From positions 7,054,001 to 7,118,000 of the forward strand of contig NC_089035.1 in the NCBI RefSeq assembly GCF_034140825.1: a stretch of DNA of 64,000 nucleotides. The letters run 5' to 3'. Every line of letters begins with the position of its first letter. The first letter of the stretch is position 1. Shown here in pieces: positions 21,001 to 33,119 of the stretch. The notes beneath the pieces were generated by a model. That model saw nothing but the letters and a program-made list of their open reading frames with translations, was not told the DNA's origin and searched no databases. The stretch comes from Oryza sativa Japonica Group (Eukaryota; Streptophyta; Magnoliopsida; Poales; Poaceae). The position numbers were made by a program, and so were the translations under genes.

Positions 21001-21852
21001 TATGTTTTACAATTTATGGAGTAATGGAGATCGAATTTGAACTTCCATATTTCTGAAGTGATATACAACATATTAATAAATCTTGCCAATTTTTTCAATA
21101 TTTTATAATTATTTAGATGACATGTAGGAACGAGGAAACATCCCCTCAAGGGATTAGAATCCATTTGTTGTACTATGTTCCACTAGTTGATTTGTTTCTG
21201 GTGTCGACACTGATGTGAGCAGGACATGTTCGCGGCGGGCACGGACACCACGACGACAGTGATAGAATGGGCCATGGCGGAGTTGATCACCCATCCGGAT
21301 GCAATGCGCAACGCGCAGGACGAGATCAAGGCGGTCGTCGGCATCACCAGCCACATCACCGAGGACCACTTGGACAGGCTACCTTACCTCAAGGCTGTAC
21401 TTAAGGAAACGCTCCGGCTGCACCCGCCGCTCCCACTACTTGTGCCACATGAACCGTCGTCAGATACCAAGATCCTGGGCTATAGCATCCCGGCATGCAC
21501 TCGAATAGTGATCAACGCGTGGACTATCGGCCGTGACCAGGCGACATGGGGAGAGCATGCGGAGGAGTTCATACCTGAGAGATTCCTGGAGAGTGGCTTG
21601 GACTACATAGGGCAAGACTTTGTGCTAGTGCCATTTGGTGCCGGTAGGAGGGGGTGTCCTGGGGTCGGGTTCGCTGTGCAAGCCATGGAGATGGCATTGG
21701 CGAGCTTGCTGTACAATTTTGACTGGGAGACGAGAGTGGTGGATAGGAGGAGCGAGTTTGGGACTTCATCACTAGACATGAGTGAGATGAATGGGCTTTC
21801 AGTCCGTCTCAAGTACGGACTACCCCTCATTGCTATATCGCGCTTTCCTTAA
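18092..21852 (+). CDS. Cytochrome P450, CYP71 clan/family type, copy 3 (529 aa)
   Basis: Exons 18092-19051 and 21223-21852, phase 0, with a 2171-nt intron. N-terminal anchor MAVSLVVVV followed by a valine/isoleucine-rich helix; hinge LPPSPPWGLPLLGHLHLLG; C-helix YWRQTRR; I-helix AAGTDTTTTVIEW; KETLRLH (ExxR); PERF; haem loop FVLVPFGAGRRGCPGVGF. I start at 18092 rather than the in-frame ATG at 18020 because MAVSL is shared with P450-4 and directly precedes the membrane helix. Exon 1 is very GC-rich while exon 2 is much less so, as often seen along grass genes. The intron contains a T-rich repeat array and a long perfect-looking hairpin. No inactivating change seen; substrate unknown. Confidence 0.92.
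19755..20420. repeat. T-rich degenerate tandem array in P450-3 intron
   Basis: Recurrent variants of tcgcattgagttggacagtttt and ataaacggtggttttttt alternate over about 650 bases, giving extreme strand asymmetry (T-rich on the sense strand). Two neighbouring copies are nearly identical (gtgtacagtcggatggtttttt at about 20077 and 20129). Non-coding. Confidence 0.7.
20698..20876. repeat. Near-perfect hairpin (about 75-nt arms) in P450-3 intron
   Basis: The left arm from 20698 (tatcaaaattttacattac) and the right arm ending 20876 (gtaatgtaaaaatttgata) are reverse complements almost throughout, including gagaggacatccct / agggatgtcctctc, around a loop of roughly 25-30 bases. This is the form of a young foldback MITE; transcripts would fold into a long duplex. 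Confidence 0.85.
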
Positions 21853-22027
21853 TATAAAAGGGATTGTATGTATTTATGTTGCCACATTAAATAAAATAAA
21901 AAAATTTAACATGAGTTTCACGATATAATTCCATCTTTAGTTGTAGATTTCATGTATTTTAGTATTGACATTATAAATTTCAAACCTTACGTTGTAAAAT
22001 TTGGAAGCTTACACCATAGTTTTTCCC

Positions 22028-22253
<226 letters not shown>

Positions 22254-22269
22254 ACGCGCTAAACCGCGT

Positions 22270-24557
22270 ATGGGGTGCGTAATAACTAAACTACTCCCCT
22301 CACAGCACCCCCTCCCCCTCCCCCCACCCACCCACCAATCCCCTGCACCATTTCAAAATAAGTAAAGTTATTACTAAAGCTTAGAAAATGGCACATTACA
22401 CTATAAGTAAATTAGTTACTATACGTATAAATTTGATGGTGCAACCATCCGCACTCCCCACCCGCCACCCACCACCCCCACACCCCACCCCCTCCCAGTC
22501 GTCGCACACATGCCACACAAAGTTAAGATTAGATTGCTAGTAACAATATTACTAGCAATATCTTTAGTTTCTGTGAGTAAAGTAGTTACTTGATTATGTT
22601 GTTCTGATCTGTCAGTAAATGAGTTACTGATGATTCTTTGGTTTGATTCCGCACTAACCAACCGTGAAAGATTTTTAGTTTGTGTGGGTAAAGTAGTTAC
22701 TGATGGTATTGTCTGTCATTAAAGGAGTTACTGAAGATTATTTGGTTTGCTTCTGCACTAACCAACCGAGTAATATTTTTTAGTTTGTGTGAGTAAAGTA
22801 GTTACTTAATTATGATGTTTGGTCTAGCAGTAATGGAGTTACTGAGGATTATTTGGTTTGCTTCCGCAATAACGAGCCGAGTAACGCGTGTGTCACACCT
22901 GTAACCTCTGAAGGTTTGACTTAGTAACTCATTTACTATGACTATATAAATATATCGTTAGCAAAAAATGTACTATTGTTGATAGATGCTTGCAGAATCT
23001 CATCCTCGATCGCACTGTCATCACGGAGGGAAAAGTTACGTGCGATTTAGTAATTATCTTACGATAAGAACCTCATTTTTTCAGTTAGAAAACAATTTAC
23101 TATTGATTCAATTAGTGCACAGCGATGATTTTTGCCCTTACTTATGGTTTTTTTAATATATTAATTGAGTCGGTAGTAAAATTTTTACTGGACGTTAAAA
23201 TTACTGTTTCTGGAAGCTTTGATAGTGAATTGTGCGCTGTAATTTCGAAGGTTTTTATTAAATGTTATTTTTATAAAAAAAAAATGGGAATGTAGGGAGG
23301 TAGTTATGGATTGTGATTCAGTGAATTTGATACTCCTGACTTTTTCTGGCATCTTGCCCTTCCGCTTCATCTACAGAAGGATGGGTGAAATTAAAAGAAC
23401 CATGAGCAACTTGAATCTATCCAAAAAAAAATGCACGGATTGATGAAGCTATGCTTGATGATAGTTAAATAGATAGATGAGATGAGTATGTAGGGATGGG
23501 GGATGCAGATCTCACGTTTTCAGGATTCTTTGAAACAATGGTGGCTGGCCGTGGATTCTGAAGCCACCGTCACCGGCGGTAGGCTGATCAGTCCGGCGTC
23601 GTCGGAGCAAGCCCTTCAGGGGACGCAGAATCAGGTCATCGGCTCACCCCTCCGGTGTCCTCTGTCACAAGCCCACGGTCGCCGGGAACCGCCGCCGCCG
23701 CCTGCGGAGCGATAAAAACAGAAAGGATATGGAAGATGGGGAATCAATCCGATTGACTGGTTAGTCCAAGAAAAAAAAACGTGCCTTTAGGAAACGTTCG
23801 TTGCTATCCATCCAGGATCGAAAGAATATTATTGACAAAAAAAATAGCAATTTAAATATTTACTACAAATTAAAATAATTCTCATGGATTCGACATTGGC
23901 CTTTGTTGAATATAAATAATAATTAAATAGGGTGGCAAATATTATGATTATGGATAGATTTTTATAAAACTCAGTACTATTATTTGTAATATATATAAAA
24001 TATAAAAGGACTTTAGATTAAAAAAGCAACATATGTACATGCATACGGAAATTTTGCAGCGGCTGATTCATAGTAATTAAATTACTATCAGTACAGATAT
24101 GGAGGGGTTTGGGCAGATAATTAAACAATCAATCAAGGCATCTCCTATAATAAGTAATTAAATAAGGTGGCAATGATTATGATTATGAATGGATTTTATA
24201 AAACTCAAAACAATTATTTCTAACATATTTAGCGGCTAATTCATAGTAATAAAATTACTATTGGTATAGATACTGAGTGGTTTGGAGGATAATTAGAAAT
24301 AAGAACCAACGCTTCCCTTGTAGTAAATACATTACTACAATGAAAATAGTTCTTCATGTAGTAAACCGGTTACTAACCGAATTAAAGGTTTGGACAGACT
24401 GAAAAAGATGCGCCAGACTAGGAGAGGTGGAGGGGTCCATCATAGTTTACTACGATGACAATACGTGTAGGGAGAGGGAGGGGGACGCGGGGGAGGGGGG
24501 CACCAGGTTGGTTGGGGGGAGGGGGGGGTGGGTGCGTTGTAATACAACGCACCCCAT
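22270..24557. mobile_element. Unclassified DNA element with 11-bp inverted ends
   Basis: Begins atggggtgcgt at 22270 and ends acgcaccccat at 24557. Inside each end lies a C-rich (left) or G-rich (right) tract, themselves inverted. The interior holds many short gtaaagtagttact-like motifs, a three-copy array (22563-22885) and a small GC-rich patch (about 23530-23715). There is no transposase-like frame, so the element would be non-autonomous. No target duplication could be defined because the left side abuts the TA tract. Superfamily unknown. Confidence 0.55.
22563..22885. repeat. 105-111 bp tandem repeat, three copies
   Basis: Units starting tttagttt at 22563, 22674 and 22779 each contain gagtaaagtagttact (or gggtaaagtag), a ggagttactga-like motif, and tttggtttgcttc-cgca ending in accaaccg. 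Copies are diverged by about 10-20 percent as judged by eye. Confidence 0.75.
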
Positions 24558-26227
24558 CTGTAGTATAGTATAGTGTGTGTATATAAGTGTTAGCATAATA
24601 GGCATTGATTGCCTATTTGATGTTTTTTTTTCAAAAATATATAAGTCCAAATTAACATATAGGTAAAAAACAAAATAAGAGTCACGAAAGATGAAATAGG
24701 AGAGATAAAATATATTTTTATATGAGAACGAGTTAATTAAAAATCACAAAGTGAAAAAAAAATGGTGCCACTTTTTTTGAGTTAGCCGCTGATCATCGGC
24801 CTTGAACTTTGTATGCACTAGGGGGCTAGATCGAATTAGATCTCACCTCAACATGCCTCAAAATCGACAATTTTGCTATTTGTCGATTCCTAATTTTTAT
24901 CTTATTTCCAGTGGCTATAATTACTCTCTCGTGTTTTAAATATAGCTACCTTTAAATAGGTACAAAGATTAAGAAAATAGATAAAAATAAAATGGTGGAT
25001 GGTTATAAATTAGATACTATGTCAATGGCCAAATTAAACCCCTAGTAAAAAAAACATTGGTAGTATATTTTCTATTTTACCAAATAGAGAAAGAGGAAAA
25101 GGAAACGTTATTTGTCGTGTATTTTCACCACTGACATTGACATCCACCATCACGGCATCACCGAAGTTGTTCTGATGGTAAGTGCCTAAGTGGGATCATT
25201 TGCCGGCAACTGATTTACAAATTACAACTCAGTAACTATCTGACGGTATCTTTCACTTCAATTCGACTTCAGCCATTGACGCTGATGTGGTGAAATTCAA
25301 TCGTCAAAATAATCGGATATTGATCCTGGAGATGTTATTTCCTGAATTGAGTAAGATAATGACTACATATAACTCGCAAGCTGCTGCGAAACAATGGTTA
25401 AGTTTCACCCTAACCATAGAAATAAGTTGTTCTCTTTATATATATTTAGATTAAAAAATATTAAAAATTTTGGTCAAAATAATATCATATCAGATGGTCG
25501 AAATTTTCAACTGGAATTTCTAACCCTGAGCGCGGTACCCAAGCGCCGTCGCGGACGAGGCACCGGTGTGATGCGGCCTGCAATCTATAGCCACACGTGG
25601 TCCCGCGGATTGGTCGTGTGTTGGCCTGGTGGCACCCAATTTATTTAATTTTGTCGCAATGAACAAGAAAATTGATGCGACACGTATAAAAATCAAGATT
25701 TAATTAAGAAATCTACATCGAATTCATCGATCGAGCTTAACTATATGAATCTATACCTAACAAATGAAGAATGTTTGGACCGGTGGCTCCATTCACTGAA
25801 TAAAATTAAACTTTATTCAACCTGATCACTAAGCTAGTTTCTTCTCCTTCCCTCCTCCTCTCTTCAATTACTTTTCTCCTCAATTATTTACCTGATCTAC
25901 AATCTGATCACACTATTATATTCGTTGTAATTAAATCTTTACAACAAGATATCGTATAACTATATTATGATAAAACTAGATGTTTCATTACGTGATAGTA
26001 ACATGTTTACATGTGTATTTTCACTGTGTTTCACAAAACTCACCCCTATTCTCCCTCCACTCCATCCTGCATGTATTTAACGATCTTCAAAACGATTTTT
26101 CTTCTAAATTACTTATCCGATTACATCGTTATATTTGTTATAATTAAATATTTATAACAAGTATCGCATGTTTAAATTCTAATGAAAAAACATATATTTC
26201 AATCCGTTAACACTCGATGTGTCATAC
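24558..26227. other. Intergenic region with a diverged tandem duplication
   Basis: No gene supported. About 25860-26060 and 26075-26222 (continuing at 26796-26880 after the LTR) are diverged copies of one sequence: both contain ttacttatc- or tttacctgatc-like motifs, tataattaaatNtttacaacaag, then acgtgatagNaacatgttt and tgtttcacaaaa. The second copy is split by the solo LTR. Confidence 0.5.
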
Positions 26228-26790
26228 TGTCATGGTTACAGATAAGACATACCTCATATCCTATGACTTATGGAATATACGGATATGGTATACCTTCGAG
26301 TATATGATATGTTTCCGTATATGATAATAAAACTAACAAGAGATTATGGAAATTATTCTCACAGGCAAGTGAATATCAGAGTCCTACTTGGAGAAGATAA
26401 GGTTTATATTATATCATGTGGGGACCATAGTCTCCGAGTTCTACTTGGAGACTTAGTTGATTCACGGTATAAAAGGCACACCCCCTGAGGGGTTTAGATC
26501 ATCGAATCATACTGCCAACACAACCACCATAGCCTACTTGCGGGACTTCTCGTCGAGACCATCTCGACAAGGGATCTCGCCGGTAATCTCGGGATCGTCG
26601 GTTCTCTATTTGTAATCTATGGTCTTTCCATATCAATCTTATATAAATTGGATTAGGGCTATTACCTTATGAGGGGTCTGAACCAGTATAATCCTTGTCT
26701 TCTTGTTTGCTTGATGTCGATCATGTATATCCTCGTACCAACGTATCCCAATACCCTATTCATCCAGTTTACAGGTATCCCCCGTCGACA
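26228..26790. mobile_element. Solo LTR of an LTR retrotransposon, 563 bp
   Basis: Bounded by TG...CA (tgtcatggttacag at the left, cccgtcgaca at the right) and flanked by a perfect 5-bp direct repeat, catac, at 26223-26227 and 26791-26795. No internal region remains, so it is a solo LTR left by recombination. Perfect flanks suggest a fairly young insertion. Same family as the fragment at 8192-8680, in opposite orientation. Superfamily (probably Ty3/gypsy) not proven. Confidence 0.85.
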
Positions 26791-27269
26791 CATACGTGAT
26801 AGCAACATGTTTCAACGTGTGCCTTTATTATGTTTCACAAAAGTTTTCAATGATTCAGTGACTTTATTTGTTTTCCACCATGTGTAACTTAATTTTTACC
26901 GTGGTCAACTGAAACATTTGGATCATTTGATTTATTTAGAACAATCGAGCGCCAGATTTGAAGTTTTCTCCCTAATAAATCTATGGAAGAAAGCAACCAC
27001 GCTAGTTAATTAGCTGGACGAAAAGTGACCACGCTATTTAATCGCCATCGATCCGTCTGCCATTCGGCGTGACCAATTTGCGCGACTGCGTCGGTTCCAC
27101 GTCCCCGATCCACGAGCGGTCACGTGTGATGGCATCGCACCACCATCTCTTCCATTTGTCTCACGTCTTCGAGGGTGACGACTCCCTCGTCCCTCGCGCT
27201 CCCTAGCCCGCGAGGTATGCATATTTGCACAAACAAATTTAAAACATGTACTCTCTCCGTTCGAAAATA

Positions 27270-27781
27270 CTCCCTTCTTTCCAAAATATAAAGTATAACC
27301 ACTCCTAACTCAAAGACCAAGAAAATAATTATTATCATCTTGTAGTTTGGATCATCCTAATAAATACTCCCTCCATACTCATAAAGGAAGTCGTTTAAGA
27401 TAATGTTTAAGTCAAACCTTGGGAATATAAATCATGAATAACTCTCAAGTTGTTGAGTTTTGAAAATGTAAAAATTATATGTATAGATTTGTTTTGAAAA
27501 ATACTTTCATAAAAGTTTACATATATTACTTTTTAATAAATATTTTTATAGAAATAAGAAGTCAAAGTTGTGTTTTAGAGACCGTGTCGCTGTCCTAAAC
27601 GACTTCCTTTACAAGTATGGAGGGAGTGAGAATAGAATTAGAGAACATGAGAGTGGAGGATTTAAAAAAGTAATAATTTAATGAAGAAGTGATCATAGTT
27701 AATGGCCTACATGCATGTATGCCTTATATTATAGAACATCTAAAAAAAGTGGTTGTGCATTATATTATGGAATGGAGGGAG
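27270..27781. mobile_element. Stowaway MITE (outer), split by another MITE
   Basis: Left end tcccttctttccaaaatata with inner gtataaccact; right end tatattatggaatggaggg with inner agtggttgtgca; TA flanks both ends. Removing the inner element (27367-27626) leaves a typical 250-bp Stowaway. The region 26791-27269 before it holds no supported gene. Confidence 0.75.
27367..27626. mobile_element. Stowaway MITE (inner), nested in the outer copy
   Basis: Left end ctccctccatactcataaag, right end tttacaagtatggagggag, with inner gaagtcgtttaaga / gtcctaaacgacttcc pairing. TA precedes the left end. It interrupts the outer Stowaway and is therefore the younger insertion. Confidence 0.8.
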
Positions 27782-28118
27782 TACTTATCATTCTATATAT
27801 TTTAGCATAGGTTAAAATTTAAGGAAAAAATAATAGTTCCATTCATTTATAAATGATGTATAGTTAGGATTGGAGTGGTACTTGAAGGCCCGGGTGGAGA
27901 TAGGAGTAGAGCAGGTAGAGCTGTAGCCGATCCTAAATATTCATTGAAATTTCATTTTAAACCTTCAAAAAATTAGAAGATAAAGGCAAAATTTTATTAA
28001 TTCAATTAAGGTCCAGAAAAATTATGGCTCTACCACTAGCACTACTTGAAGGGTATAATAGAGAAAATTTTCTGGATGGGAGTATGGGACCTATAGTACT
28101 TTAGAGATATGGCGGTAG

Positions 28119-28127
28119 TATATATAG
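28119..28127 (+). promoter_or_regulatory. Candidate TATA box of P450-4
   Basis: TATATATAG at about 260 bp upstream of the P450-4 start codon. Position would require a leader of about 230 nt. The leader contains two related stretches, tcctcaacattatcacttgtccc (about 28174) and tcctcaacattatcaatagtccc (about 28296). Weak evidence only. Confidence 0.3.
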
Positions 28128-28387
28128 TACGTGTACAACATCGTGAGAGATGAGTTATATTTAAAAACGAAAAATTCCTCAACATTATCACTTGTCCCTT
28201 GCTCCCATTCACCACCAGAAAATATACTTTTCGTGAGGGGCCGTCACCGTCAGCCCGTCCAGTTTCTGGTTGTTGATTTGCTACCCTTCCTTCCGTCCTC
28301 AACATTATCAATAGTCCCATGCTGCTGCCGCGCGCAACTACAACCAAGTAACCAAACGCTTTCCGTTGCACGCACGCGCGCAAAACA

Positions 28388-30469
28388 ATGGCCGTCTCAC
28401 TCCTCCCCGCCGTCCTTGTACTCCTCGCCATCGTCGCGCCGCTCCTGTACCTCGTGCTGCTTCCCGCCGTGAAGTACACGACGAGAAATGGCGCTGCGAG
28501 GTGGGAGGACGACGGCGGTGATGGCCGGCGCCGCCGGAGGCTGCCGCCGTCGCCGCGGGGGCTCCCGCTGCTCGGCCACCTCCACCTGCTCGGCGCGCTG
28601 CCGCACCGGGCACTGCGGTCCCTCGCCGCGGCGCACGGCCCGGTGCTGCTGCTGCGGCTCGGCCGCGTTCCCGTGGTGGTCGTGTCGTCGGCGGCCGCGG
28701 CCGAGGAGGTGATGCGGTCGCGGGACATGGAGTTCGCGAGCCGGCCCAGGATGGCCATGGCCGAGCTGCTGCTCTACGGCGGCCGCGACGTCGCGTTCGC
28801 GCCCTACGGCGAGTACTGGCGCCAGGCGCGCCGCATCTGCGTGGTCCACCTCCTCAGCGCGCGCCGCGTCCTCTCGTTCCGCCGCGTCAGGGAGGAGGAG
28901 GCCGCCGCGCTCGTCGGCCGCGTCCGCGCCGCCGCCGCCGACGTCGTCGTCGACCTGTCCGACCTCCTCATCGCTTACTCCAACACCGTCTTGACGCGCA
29001 TCGCGTTCGGCGACGAGAGCGCGCGCGGCGGCGGCGGCGGCGGCGACAGGGGGCGCGAGCTGAGGAAGGTGTTCGACGACTTCGCGAGGTTGCTCGGGAC
29101 GGAGCCGATGGGGGAGCTCTTGCCATGGTTCTGGTGGGTGGACGCCTTGAGGGGGATAGACGGGAAGGTGCAGCGCACGTTTGAGGCGCTGGACGGCATC
29201 CTCGAGAGGGTGATCGACGATCACCGTCGCCGCCGTGAAGGCGGCCGGCGTATGGACGACGACGGCGGCGGCGATCACCGGGATTTCGTGGACGTGTTGC
29301 TCGACGTGAACGAGACGGACAAGGACGCTGGCATTCAGCTCGGCACCGTCGAAATCAAGGCTATTATCATGGTATGAATCGAGCTATAGTCTAGTTGGAA
29401 TACTAGCACTCCTTAGTCCAAAGGTTTTAAAACTCTGATCATCATGTTATCTTGGAACAATTTTATAATATTAAATAGGTGTAATTGTAGTGATTTTTAA
29501 GGTAATTGTATGCAAAATATGTTTCTTGTTTCAAACTAGGCAATAAAAAATTATTAATGATCAAAGTTTTAAAAGATTAACAAAATTTTATTCTAAATAT
29601 CACATATTTATGACAAAAGTGAATACTGAATATTAATATAGCTGATAGGGCAATTTTACCATATTAAAACAGTGTCGGGAGGTATCGTATTTATTAGTAT
29701 AAAATTTAGTACCTCCAGGTACTAATTAATTAGGTATCAAAAAATTTAGTGCAAAATTTAGATACCTTGAGGTTAAGGTACTGTGAAATTTCCGTAGCTG
29801 ATATGCTTCTTGCTTCACGGACACGAGCAGGACATGTTTGTAGGGGGCTCAGACACTACGACCACGATGATGGCATGGACCATGGCCGAGCTGATCAACC
29901 ACCCACGCGCCATGCGCAAAGCGCAGAACGAGATCTGGGCAGTCGTGGGCAACACTAGTCATGTCACCAAGGACCACGTGGACAAGCTGCCCTACCTCAA
30001 GGCTGTTTTCAAGGAGACGCTCCGGCTACACCCACCACTCCCGCTCCTCATCCCACGAGAGCCACCGGCGGACACCCAGATCCTGGGTTACACCATACCA
30101 GCGCACACGCGGGTGGTGATCAACGCGTGGGCCATCGGCCGAGACGCGGCAGCATGGGGGCAGCAACCGGACGAGTTCTCACCGGAGAAATTCCTCAACA
30201 GCACCATTGACTACAAGGGACAGGACTTCGAGCTGCTACCATTTGGCGCCGGTAGGAGGGGGTGCCCCGGGATCGTGTTCGGGGTGTCAGCCATGGAGAT
30301 AGCACTCGCGAGCTTGCTCTACCATTTTGACTGGGAGGCGGCGGCAACTGATCACAGGAGGAGGGGCAGCCAAGCATGGGCGTTGCCAGTAGACATGAGT
30401 GAGGTCAATGGGATAGCTGTTCATCTCAAGTATGGTCTACATGTCGTCGCTAAACCACGTATGCCTTAA
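28388..30469 (+). CDS. Cytochrome P450, CYP71 clan/family type, copy 4 (540 aa)
   Basis: Sister of P450-3. Exons 28388-29371 and 29831-30469 joined in phase 0; intron only 459 nt. N-terminal anchor MAVSLLPAVLVLLAIVAPLLYLV-type helix, hinge LPPSPRGLPLLGHLHLLG, C-helix YWRQARR, I-helix VGGSDTTTTMMAW, KETLRLH (ExxR), and haem loop ELLPFGAGRRGCPGIVFG with the cysteine ligand. The PERF motif reads SPEKFL here, so the arginine of the usual PERF is a lysine; some active family members tolerate variation at this site, but it may deserve attention. The rest looks intact. A 30-residue extension between hinge and anchor (TTRNGAARWEDDGGDG) is not in P450-3. Substrate unknown. Confidence 0.92.
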
Positions 30470-31386
30470 CTTGAGAAAAGATGTTACCATCTGCAGTTCA
30501 ACTAATAGGACCCTGGTTATGTATTGGTTGATTAACTTTTGAGGATATGGGATATCCTATCAATGTAGACCTCACTCGAGGAGATTGAATCGATAATGTG
30601 GAACACAACTACAACAGTCCATGAGTGATGGTGATGGACGACTCTGGCCACCAATAAAGTGCTACCAAAAACGGGAGTTTGCACCCTAATCCTATTAACA
30701 ACATGGCTGTAAGTTTTCATATGTGCTTAAAGTTTCATTTCATTAACTGGCACTTAAAGTATCTCAATTCCATTGAGTACAGCAGAAGTTAAAGGAAGTT
30801 TTACAAGCATGAAGAATTATTATATAAAGAAAAATAAAGTGAAATAAAGCTAAGGGAATAAGCTGTGAGAGCAGGGATGGATTTACTGTGGAGGCGCGGG
30901 GAGGGAGGGGAGGAGAGGGATCTTCAGACCCCACTATCAACCCCGGAACCATGGAGACCTCCATAAACCCCCCACTAAAAACTTCTTCCATAGATCCATG
31001 GGATGTGGGGGCTGAAGGTTCATCAGATCGTCAACATCGGCTGGAGGGGAGGCTAGAGGTTGAAGATGAAGTATTTCGCGATTTGGGCTGGCTAAGAAGA
31101 GCAACCCATGAGCTCAATCTTCCAATTTTGGCCCAACACACTCCAAGCAATGAAGCAAGGCGCACTCCCCAAACCAACAGGTCAAGCCGGCCCACTCGGC
31201 TACTTCCTCAATTGGCCACTGCCAACTCCCCACCTCCCCTCTCCAAATCTCCAAGGACCTAGCTAGGCACGGGTGTGGGGGCGGCTGATGGGCGACGGGA
31301 GACGGCCGTGCACGGTGGACAGGCAAGGACGCAAGGTGCCGAGGAGGCCAGCACCCGGCGACAACACCAGCTGACGAGGGTACGAG
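30470..31386. other. Intergenic region after P450-4
   Basis: No gene supported. 30890-31386 is GC-richer and has short open frames on both strands without recognisable domains. It may be debris of a transposon or of a captured gene and continues on the other side of the hAT element (31952-32220). Confidence 0.4.
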
Positions 31387-31943
31387 TAGGGGTGGCAATG
31401 GGGCGGGGCGGGGCCGGGTTGGGCTGGAATACCCCCGCCCGCCCTCTTGCAGGTATCCCCACCCTCGGCCCCACAAAGGAAGTCGAGTGAAAAACATCAC
31501 CCGTCCTTGCCCCCACAGGGGAACCGGCGAGTGATCAGGGCCCCGCATCACCCGGATGGAGTTAATACTCTGTAAAATTTATTGTAATACACTGAATAAT
31601 AGTGTGATAAAATTTCAATAGCCTCCGGCGGTGAGGGTTGGTTGAAGGAAGGAAATGGATTACGGTTGAGGAGAACTAGGATATTGAGCTTTTATATGTC
31701 AATTTTAAATGGGTTTATTGGGTCTATATTATTGAAATGGGCTAATTTTGGAAAAGTAACTCATATATATTTGGGGCCCCTCCGGGTCACCCGCGGATTA
31801 ATTCTGATCCCCACCCCTATCCTCGGAATTTTGCGGGGCCCCGTCCCCACTCACCTGCTGGTGAGAATTCTCCCCCGGTCCCGACCCCGTAGGGACGGGT
31901 TCCCGCCGGGTCACCGGACCCAATAGGGAAATTGCCACCCCTA
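31387..31943. mobile_element. Non-autonomous hAT element, 557 bp
   Basis: Terminal inverted repeats taggggtggcaat and attgccacccctа-type end (attgccacccct at 31931-31942, then a) are flanked by an 8-bp target duplication with one mismatch: ggtacgag (31379-31386) and ggcacgag (31944-31951). Eight-bp duplications and this TIR fit the hAT superfamily. GC-rich subterminal regions, AT-rich centre, no transposase frame. Confidence 0.85.
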
Positions 31944-33119
31944 GGCACGAGGCAACGTGGCTCGTGGCCCCATGGGTGTGCGGCGTGTAGCAAGCAGGCA
32001 AGTGGCAAGCCGCGAGCACCAAACAAGCTAGGGGCCTGGAGGGTGGGACGGGAGACAGGCCAAGCGGCGGTCTAGTGCCGGGGAGGTAGCGAGACACGAG
32101 CTGGGCCAGGGCACCAGGCGGCGATCCTGCGCTGACACGCCGGGCGGGAGGTGCCGAGCCTGGAGCCGGCGAGGGCGCAAGGTAGGCAGGCAGCGGCGCA
32201 GTGGCCGGCAACTACACAACTTGCAGCAGCAACCGGTGATTGAAGTTAAATTTGGTAGCCTACTAACCTCTAATACTAATAGACAGTCTAAAATTGTGCC
32301 TCAATAGTTCAAGTTAAGTGAGGTAGTGATTGAAATTTATAATTGTTTCTGTACATTTATAGATTGTCAGCATGTCAAAAAGAACATGGTTCACGTATTA
32401 TAATAGTTCAAGCAACACTATCAGTGATCCCTAGGTCTCTAAATTTTTTGAATTCGTTAGTTTGCCTTTTTCTTTGTATAGATTATTACTCATGAAGAAT
32501 AATAGGCAATTGGGTGTGACATATTATCTATTGGACATTAGTTTGGTATGGACAAAATTCTCTACATATCATTAATTCAATGTATGTGTACTTTGAACTA
32601 GATATGTAGCCAATTTATATGTGATACATGTTTTGATTTATACTAGCATAGTTTGTCCAGCCCCACTATTATTTTTTCCTGGATCTACAGAGCTTTTTGC
32701 TAGCGATCAGGTTTTGGCCTACTCCTTAATTTTCGCCCAAAGTTCATTTTCACCCAAAGTTCCTTGTACTAGAACACTCTCCGGTAGTTCGGTTTCTCTC
32801 CTCTCGAATTTCGGCTTACAACAAGGAAAAGAAATGGAACTTACTCCAATGTAGATGGGTGTTCGTTTAGACTCAAGTTCACACGACGATGAATAGGAAA
32901 GTAAATCGTCAATTTCAGTCTAAAACGAGAGGTGCATATGACCGTTTGCTCTTTAGAAGCAAAAGCGGTACAGGTTATTAGAAAAAATAACTTACGAATA
33001 AAACTTTTATATACATGTTTATAACGATCAATTAAAAACAAATACAGTAAAATAAACTACGATAAAAAAATCATAAAATCGAAAATAAATTTTTAAATTT
33101 AAATTTTGGCTTATAAGAG
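31944..33119. other. Intergenic region with a dispersed AT-rich repeat
   Basis: 31952-32220 is GC-rich with no domain recognised. 32221-32870 is AT-rich with nothing to report. 32870-33119 contains aaactacgataaaaaaatcataaaatc and tttaaatttaaattttggctt, which also occur near 47500-47570, marking a dispersed non-coding repeat that reaches the stop codon of the ORF at 33120. Confidence 0.45.
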
